Shown here piece after piece: positions 6,255 to 10,777 of a DNA stretch of 10,777 bases; positions within the stretch are counted from its first letter, which is position 1; each line of letters starts with the position of its first letter. Source of the stretch: Promethearchaeota archaeon. GTDB taxonomy: Archaea; Asgardarchaeota; Lokiarchaeia; Sigynarchaeales; SOKP01. The stretch lies in assembly GCA_019894655.1 (NCBI GenBank), contig JAGXNZ010000235.1:1-10777 (forward strand), given 5' to 3'. The notes below the pieces were generated by a model. It was not told the DNA's origin. It saw only the letters and a program-made list of their open reading frames with translations, and searched no databases. The position numbers and the translations under genes were made by a program.

Positions 6255-8342
6255 ATGTCGGATCAACACGTCCAAATTTGCCGTTTCTGTCAAAGAAATG
6301 TGAAATTAGCATATTATTGTGAAAAGTGTGGGATCAGCTGTTGTTCCGATTGCTTACACGAAGAAAAAATAAAAACATTTATTTGTCAAGAGTGTGACTC
6401 AACGAATATATCTATTTCTGAATCAGGAGATAAGATATGTGAAGATTGTGGCGCTCAAAGGATTGTTCAAAAATCTCAACTATTAAAGTCTTGTCCGAAA
6501 TGCCATTCAAACCAAATTATTAATATCTATGAAAAAAAAGAAGATTTAGAAAAAAGTTTTTTGGATTTAATTAAAAATTCAAGATTCTTTATAGCTCCCT
6601 TAAGAGATTTACTAAGTTCTTTATACCAGTTAAAACAAAAAGTCATAGATGCAAGAGCTCCCCCTATTAGGTGTTTTCATTACCCTACTATGGAATTAGA
6701 CTTATTAGCTCTGTTCAAATTATTTATATATGCGAAAGAAAATCTTATAGAAAAGATTCGTAATTTTATTCAACATCTGTCCCTTAATAAAGAATATTTT
6801 TTTGATATTTACACGCAACAAAATTCCAACATAAAGATTATCGAAGATATTTTAGAAAATTTAACTAGAAGTTATAATTCAATAAATTATTTTATAGACA
6901 ATAATGTTAAAACAATTAGCACGAGCATCGAGACTCTTTCAAAAAATCTTAATTTTATTGATAAGATAACTTTTTATTTCATAAATTATCTAAAGTTTCT
7001 AAATTTAGCCGAAAAAGAAAAACCCGTTTATGCGATATATGCCAAATTATCCAATGGTCTTAATACTCAAGATAAATACAAAAAAAATAAAGGAATTCTC
7101 TTCATTACTAATTTTGACCTTTCATTTGTCCATGAACATGGGAAGAGAAAGAAAAAGCAAGAGGGTATTTTTAAAGCTCCTGTAAAGGATTTAACTAAAG
7201 TTCAAATCAGAGGAAAAGTCTTCAAGAAGCTTTATATTGAGTTTCCTTACGGTAGATACGAATTCTCTCTTCCCCCCAACTCTATTTCTAGAGTTTTAGA
7301 TTATATTATGCTTGCGAGAAGTTTTGACGAGACTATCGTTTATGATAAAGAGGCTGCCAAAAAACTCTTTAACATTGAGGTTGATTTGAGTGATTTAGCA
7401 AACTTTATTGAAGAAGCTATTAATTCATTCTTCAGTTTGAAATGTCAATATAACAATGTTAAACCCAATAATGGAATGGCTAAATACGGTCAAGTACCGC
7501 AGGCAATTAACCAAAACCCGAATTACATGCCTAATATCCCACCAAGTCAGCCTTTATATAATCCATATCAAAATAATAATCCCAATGATCCAAACTTTCC
7601 CTATTATGCTAATCCGAATTATAAAAATATACCCGAAAATCCATTATACTATCATAGGAACATTAAAAACCCTGGAGATTTAAATTATTATTACAATAAC
7701 ATACCGAATAATACTCCATCGGTTTTTAATCAAAACGAATTTTTCTTACAAAGCTTAATCGATAACAATAGAATACAAAACTACAAACCTACGAGTTTTA
7801 ACAATAGTTTTGGAAATCCTATTACAAACGCGGAAGAAAAAATTTTATTAATGAGAAAATTAGAACAATTACAGAAATACGGTAAAATTTTCCCTAACGC
7901 TCCACCCAACAACTCACATATCTTTGATGCTATGAAAAACGATCCCGCATACTATGAACCGATAGAAAAAGGTAGATATATGCCACAATATCACGATTTT
8001 TCAAAAAATCACCTATCCGAATTTTTCAATAGTGATTCTATTTCAAATTATCCTAACGAAGGGTCAAAACCTTACTCTAAAAAGCATAGTAAGACAAGAC
8101 GTAAAAAAATGTTTGACCTAGAAAAAGAGAAATACAGCCTTGAAGAAACGCTAAAAGCGTTAGATTCTAAATTTGAATCAGGAAATATCTCAGAAATAGA
8201 TTTCTTTAAAAACTTTAAGAATTTACAAAAGGAAATTTATATAATCGAGAAAAATATTGAGGTTTTAGATGACAACACGGAAGATGAAGAGTTCTTAAGG
8301 AACACATCAAAGGAAATTGATAGAAAAAAATATTACACTTGA
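6255..8342 (+). CDS. Multidomain zinc-finger, PH/GRAM-like, disordered scaffold protein (function unknown)
   Basis: I do not recognise an orthologue; this is a 695-residue protein described by parts. Residues 9-83 hold six CxxC pairs (9/12, 22/25, 30/33, 44/47, 62/65, 80/83). The first three resemble a B-box or RING-like cross-brace. C44-C65 with SGDKICEDCG looks like a TFIIB-type zinc ribbon. Residues 90-250 are mostly helical. Residues 255-357 (GILFITNFDLSFVHEHG, then FKAPVKDLTKVQIRG and GRYEFSLP) have the strand pattern of a PH/GRAM fold. Residues 400-524 are Asn/Pro/Tyr-rich and disordered. Residues 614-688 form a charged helix pair with ESGNISEIDFF, like SHOCT-type C-terminal helices. 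There is no signal peptide or membrane helix. A membrane-lipid or protein adaptor is a reasonable guess. A start at GTG 6216 would add 13 residues ahead of MSDQHVQIC and is disfavoured. Confidence 0.8.
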   Translation: MSDQHVQICRFCQRNVKLAYYCEKCGISCCSDCLHEEKIKTFICQECDSTNISISESGDKICEDCGAQRIVQKSQLLKSCPKCHSNQIINIYEKKEDLEKSFLDLIKNSRFFIAPLRDLLSSLYQLKQKVIDARAPPIRCFHYPTMELDLLALFKLFIYAKENLIEKIRNFIQHLSLNKEYFFDIYTQQNSNIKIIEDILENLTRSYNSINYFIDNNVKTISTSIETLSKNLNFIDKITFYFINYLKFLNLAEKEKPVYAIYAKLSNGLNTQDKYKKNKGILFITNFDLSFVHEHGKRKKKQEGIFKAPVKDLTKVQIRGKVFKKLYIEFPYGRYEFSLPPNSISRVLDYIMLARSFDETIVYDKEAAKKLFNIEVDLSDLANFIEEAINSFFSLKCQYNNVKPNNGMAKYGQVPQAINQNPNYMPNIPPSQPLYNPYQNNNPNDPNFPYYANPNYKNIPENPLYYHRNIKNPGDLNYYYNNIPNNTPSVFNQNEFFLQSLIDNNRIQNYKPTSFNNSFGNPITNAEEKILLMRKLEQLQKYGKIFPNAPPNNSHIFDAMKNDPAYYEPIEKGRYMPQYHDFSKNHLSEFFNSDSISNYPNEGSKPYSKKHSKTRRKKMFDLEKEKYSLEETLKALDSKFESGNISEIDFFKNFKNLQKEIYIIEKNIEVLDDNTEDEEFLRNTSKEIDRKKYYT
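7452..7827 (+). repeat. Asn/Pro/Tyr-rich low-complexity coding segment
   Basis: This lies inside the 695-residue protein (about residues 400-524). It is dominated by Asn, Pro and Tyr with short degenerate runs such as NPNYMPNIPP, YNPYQNNNPNDP and NPLYYH. It has no exact tandem period, but the composition is unlike the rest of the protein. It reads as a prion-like disordered linker between the PH/GRAM-like domain and the C-terminal helices. Confidence 0.75.
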
Positions 8343-8346
8343 TCAG

Positions 8347-9000
8347 TTAACTGCCTTCTAACTCTTTTCGTAATTTTTCTATCTCATCCTGCAGCTCTAC
8401 TTTTTGTTTTATCTCAGGTTCTTCTTCTATTTCTTCAAACTCTGAAATATAAGCAAGTTCGTCATCAGGGACAGCTGGCATTTGTCCGCCCTGCTCGAGT
8501 AGCATTTCCGTTTCGAGTTGATCCAATTCGGCAGTTATATCAATTGCTAAATCAATTTCAGGATCGCCAGCAAGAATTTCTGCAGATTCCTCTATTTCTG
8601 ACACATATAATTCAGAGTCCTCTGCGATTTCAGCGATCTTTTCGGGGGCTACTTTAGTTGCAATTCCAGCTAACTCGTCTCTAATTCCCCCCATTAAATC
8701 ACCTGTCATTGAAATCATACGACCCTCGGATATAGCTTCTATTTGGCGTTCAATTTTAGCCCGAATATTGTTCTGGCGATCTACCTTCATTTGATACTGT
8801 TTATGTTGAATCAGATAATTTTTAGCTCGGTTTCTCTCTCCTCTCTTTATCGCAATTTTAGCGTTCTTTCTTGCTATTTCTGCTCTTTTGTTGAAAGTTT
8901 TATTTGATAGTGCAATTTTTCTGATATGTGCTTTAGCTTTAATAACAAGTTCTTCCTTTTCTTTACCTTTTCTGGGAAAAAGTTTCTTCTTCAGTGCCAT
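8347..9000 (-). CDS. ESCRT-III protein, Snf7/CHMP4-like
   Basis: ESCRT-III subunits polymerise on membranes for scission and are disassembled by the ATPase Vps4. The 217 residues have the family layout. A basic helical half follows LKKKLFPRKGKEKE (13-50 as helix 1). KRGERNRAKNYLIQHKQYQ and onward to IERQIEAIS (52-91) match the Snf7 helix-2 pattern. Helices 3-4 carry MTGDLMGG, and the second half is strongly acidic. ELDQLETEML then MPAVPDDE (158-181) resembles the CHMP4 helix-5 and proline stretch. The C-terminal helix LQDEIEKLRKELEG (203-216) resembles a MIM1, the motif that binds Vps4 MIT domains. No Vps4 or ESCRT-II gene lies within the window. Convergent with the zinc-finger gene, 4 bp between stops. 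Confidence 0.9.
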   Translation of the reverse strand: MALKKKLFPRKGKEKEELVIKAKAHIRKIALSNKTFNKRAEIARKNAKIAIKRGERNRAKNYLIQHKQYQMKVDRQNNIRAKIERQIEAISEGRMISMTGDLMGGIRDELAGIATKVAPEKIAEIAEDSELYVSEIEESAEILAGDPEIDLAIDITAELDQLETEMLLEQGGQMPAVPDDELAYISEFEEIEEEPEIKQKVELQDEIEKLRKELEGS

Positions 9001-9126
9001 AATATACTAGAATCTCTTTTATAATTAATATGAATTTTTTAACTTAAATATTTAATAGAATTTAATTTAGTATAATAATTCCTATCAATAAAACTTTAAG
9101 AGTCCAAAGTTTGAGATTGAAAATAA
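9001..9126. promoter_or_regulatory. Divergent promoter region between ESCRT-III and AroB'
   Basis: This 126-bp spacer is almost pure A/T. Besides the minus-strand box at 9017-9024 it carries TAGTATAATAAT near 9069-9080, a possible TATA box for the aroB' gene at 9127. No SD precedes that GTG. Confidence 0.35.
9017..9024 (-). promoter_or_regulatory. Probable TATA box of ESCRT-III gene
   Basis: Read on the minus strand, TTATAAAA begins 24 nt before the ATG at 9000. With archaeal spacing this places the transcription start at the ATG itself, predicting a leaderless transcript; no SD is present. Confidence 0.5.
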
Positions 9127-10224
9127 GTGAAAAAAATTATACTAAATTTCGGTGAAAAATCGGATATTTATAATGAGTTAGTACAAGAAGCATTTAATAT
9201 GAATTTCCTTGATTTTCTAGTTTCGAGAGATACCTTTTCGGAATTCGAGAATATTGAACGTATAACCACGTATAGTAGAGATTTGGGTATTAACGCACAA
9301 AATTTAATTGTAAATGATGCAAGTGAGAAACCCTTAGAAATTGATAAAGGAGTCAAGATTGGGCTTTATTCCGAATTAAAATCGAAACAAAACGAAAATT
9401 ATATCATAGGAGAATCAAAAAAATTTGATTTCATTATAGTTAAAGCACAGGACTGGAAAATCATTCCCTTTGAAAATCTCATCGCAAAAATGCGTAAAAA
9501 TGATACAGAATTAATTGCTTCGGTTGAGAACATAAATGAGGCAGAATTGATGTTGAAAACTCTTGAAGTTGGAACGGATGGAGTATTAATTACTCCTAAA
9601 GATGTCAATGACATCATAGAATTGAAAAAATTATTAGTAACCGAATTTGGGGTTGAATTAATAGAAGCAGAAGTTATATCTTTACAAAATGTCCCAGAGA
9701 GCGAAAGAGTGTGCATTGATACTACATCATTATTGAAACCAGGGGAGGGAATGCTTGTTGGAAGCACTGCGAAAGGATTTGTATTAGTGCATGCTGAGGT
9801 TTTTGATACGCAATTCGTTTCCTCAAGACCTTTCAGAGTAAATGCTGGAGATGTTTCAGCATATATTCTTGTTCCGAGCAAGGGTACTAACGAGGAATAT
9901 CGGACGAAATATTTAAGTGAATTGAAAGGAGGAGATCAAGTTCTAGTAGTAAATTCCTACGGTGAAGCCAAAAGTGTTACAGTAGGTAGAGTGAAAATTG
10001 AAACGCGCCCTATGTTAAGATTAGAATTAGAAATTGATAAACAAGGTAAAAAGATCAGAATTAATTATATTGGTCAAAATGCAGAAACAATTCGATTGGT
10101 TAATTCAGTTGGAATCCCCGTATCGATAGTAGATATTAAGGTTGGAGACAAAGTTTTGGTTCATATTGGTCCCGAAGCAACGCACTTTGGCATAAAAATT
10201 AAAGAAAACATAATTGAAAAATAG
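9127..10224 (+). CDS. aroB': 3-dehydroquinate synthase II (archaeal AroB')
   Basis: Catalyses the NAD-dependent oxidative deamination and cyclisation of 2-amino-3,7-dideoxy-D-threo-hept-6-ulosonate to 3-dehydroquinate, the archaeal entry to the shikimate pathway; cytoplasmic. The 365 residues show the family's C-terminal signatures clearly: ERVCIDTTSLLKPGEGMLVGS (193-213), then VSSRPFRVNAGDVSAY (231-246), KYLSELKGGDQVLVV (261-275), VGRVKIETRPML (286-297), QNAETIRLV (317-325) and HFGIKIKENI (353-362). The N-terminal half is a TIM-barrel-like domain with weaker conservation, including EVGTDGVLI (147-155). The length is normal for the family and unrelated to bacterial AroB. The start is GTG. The partner that makes the substrate (AroA') is not in the window. 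Confidence 0.95.
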   Translation: MKKIILNFGEKSDIYNELVQEAFNMNFLDFLVSRDTFSEFENIERITTYSRDLGINAQNLIVNDASEKPLEIDKGVKIGLYSELKSKQNENYIIGESKKFDFIIVKAQDWKIIPFENLIAKMRKNDTELIASVENINEAELMLKTLEVGTDGVLITPKDVNDIIELKKLLVTEFGVELIEAEVISLQNVPESERVCIDTTSLLKPGEGMLVGSTAKGFVLVHAEVFDTQFVSSRPFRVNAGDVSAYILVPSKGTNEEYRTKYLSELKGGDQVLVVNSYGEAKSVTVGRVKIETRPMLRLELEIDKQGKKIRINYIGQNAETIRLVNSVGIPVSIVDIKVGDKVLVHIGPEATHFGIKIKENIIEK

Positions 10225-10233
10225 AACCATCCC

Positions 10234-10251
10234 ATTTTTCTATTCCCTTTT
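10234..10251 (+). terminator. Pyrimidine/T-rich tract after AroB'
   Basis: Two T runs separated by CTATTCCC lie 10-27 nt past the TAG. It is compatible with T-tract termination; no hairpin is seen. The last T run overlaps a TATA-like TTTTAAAAATA at 10248-10258 that may serve the next gene. Confidence 0.35.
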
Positions 10252-10295
10252 AAAAATATTAAATATAATAGAAATGTTAAAGGTTGTTTGATAAG

Positions 10296-10777
10296 ATGAT
10301 ATATTGGTCTCTATTATTACATATGTATCAACCTACTTTTCAAGATAGTAGGGTATTGCGACGAATTGATAAGGAGTGCTATAAACCTCTATTAAGAATG
10401 CTTGAAGAGCATGACAATGTTAAAATTAGCCTTAATATTAATGCTGTACTAATTGAAATGTTATATGAATTTGATCTAAGCGATACAATAGAAATTTTAC
10501 AAAATTTGGAATCTAGTAATAAAATTGAAATCACTGGTACTGCAAAATTCCATCCGATCCTTCCACTAATTCCACAAAGGGAATCTGAACACCAAATTGA
10601 AATAAATGAAGAGGTTGTAAAAAATGAGTTTAAACAATGGAAACGAGGAGGATTTTTCCCTCCTGAAATGTCAATTAGTTCTCAAGTTGCAAAGTACATC
10701 CGAGAAATAGGGTATAAATGGGTTATTATGGGCGGTATAGCCTGTCCTGTAGATTGGCCTACTGATCAAATATATAC
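10296..10777 (+). CDS. Glycoside hydrolase family 57 enzyme, N-terminal part
   Basis: GH57 enzymes are retaining alpha-glucan hydrolases or transferases (amylase, 4-alpha-glucanotransferase, branching enzyme). The 160 visible residues start MIYWSLLLHMYQP, where HMYQP matches conserved region 1. SLNINAVLIEML (45-56) follows, then ITGTAKFHPILPLIP (79-93), typical of the HPxxPLL segment, and GFFPPEMSIS (119-128), in which Glu124 is a good candidate for the catalytic nucleophile region. The second catalytic Asp would be beyond the window edge. It is cytoplasmic, with no signal peptide. It fits alpha-glucan turnover together with the glycogen synthase-like gene at the other end, though they are 8.8 kb apart and not an operon. 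Confidence 0.82.
   Translation, partial: MIYWSLLLHMYQPTFQDSRVLRRIDKECYKPLLRMLEEHDNVKISLNINAVLIEMLYEFDLSDTIEILQNLESSNKIEITGTAKFHPILPLIPQRESEHQIEINEEVVKNEFKQWKRGGFFPPEMSISSQVAKYIREIGYKWVIMGGIACPVDWPTDQIY

Noticed and set aside
7456..7683. 75-codon + strand frame within the Asn/Pro/Tyr-rich region
   Set aside because: It is an Ile-rich out-of-frame reading of the low-complexity DNA, with no start signal.
7452..7827. PTAP or YPxL late-domain motifs recruiting ESCRT
   Set aside because: I scanned the Pro/Tyr-rich segment by eye and found no exact match, only loosely similar strings.
9399..9881. 160-codon open frame on the minus strand
   Set aside because: It is a shadow of AroB', whose motifs are unmistakable on the other strand.

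Overview
The window comes from an AT-rich archaeal chromosome and most likely an Asgard archaeon (Lokiarchaeia-like). Three genes point there. One is a canonical archaeal type-II 3-dehydroquinate synthase (AroB'). One is the ribosomal protein eL33 (L35Ae), shared by archaea and eukaryotes. The third is an ESCRT-III/Snf7 protein with CHMP4-like architecture. A large zinc-finger plus PH/GRAM-like protein with a prion-like linker also fits the eukaryote-like gene content of Asgard genomes. The assignment is inferred from gene content, not from a phylogeny.

Layout. 1-1510 (-): 503 N-terminal codons of a glycogen-synthase-type glycosyltransferase that runs off the left edge. 1511-1833: AT-rich divergent promoter region. 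1834-3036 (+): intact secernin/C69 N-terminal-nucleophile hydrolase. 3037-4245 (+): a second secernin copy abutting the first, whose frame is whole except for one TAA at codon 31. 4263-5657 (-): neutral-ceramidase-superfamily metal hydrolase without a signal peptide, convergent with the secernins. 5803-6096 (+): eL33. 6255-8342 (+): 695-residue protein with N-terminal zinc fingers, a helical region, a PH/GRAM-like domain, an Asn/Pro/Tyr-rich disordered segment and a charged C-terminal helix pair. 8347-9000 (-): ESCRT-III, with its stop 4 bp from the previous stop. 9127-10224 (+): AroB'. 10296-10777 (+): N-terminal 160 residues of a family GH57 glycoside hydrolase, running off the right edge.

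The genes are mostly singletons with their own AT-rich promoters; the secernin pair is the only clear operon-like unit. Three themes appear: alpha-glucan metabolism at both ends (GT5-like synthase, GH57), a block of amide-bond hydrolases (two secernins and a ceramidase-like enzyme), and a membrane-remodelling candidate pair (ESCRT-III facing the zinc-finger/PH-like protein). I saw no tRNA, rRNA, CRISPR array, insertion sequence or phage gene. The strongest candidate for something undescribed is the 695-residue protein and its possible link to ESCRT-III. The strongest direct oddity is the single nonsense codon in an otherwise well-kept secernin copy.
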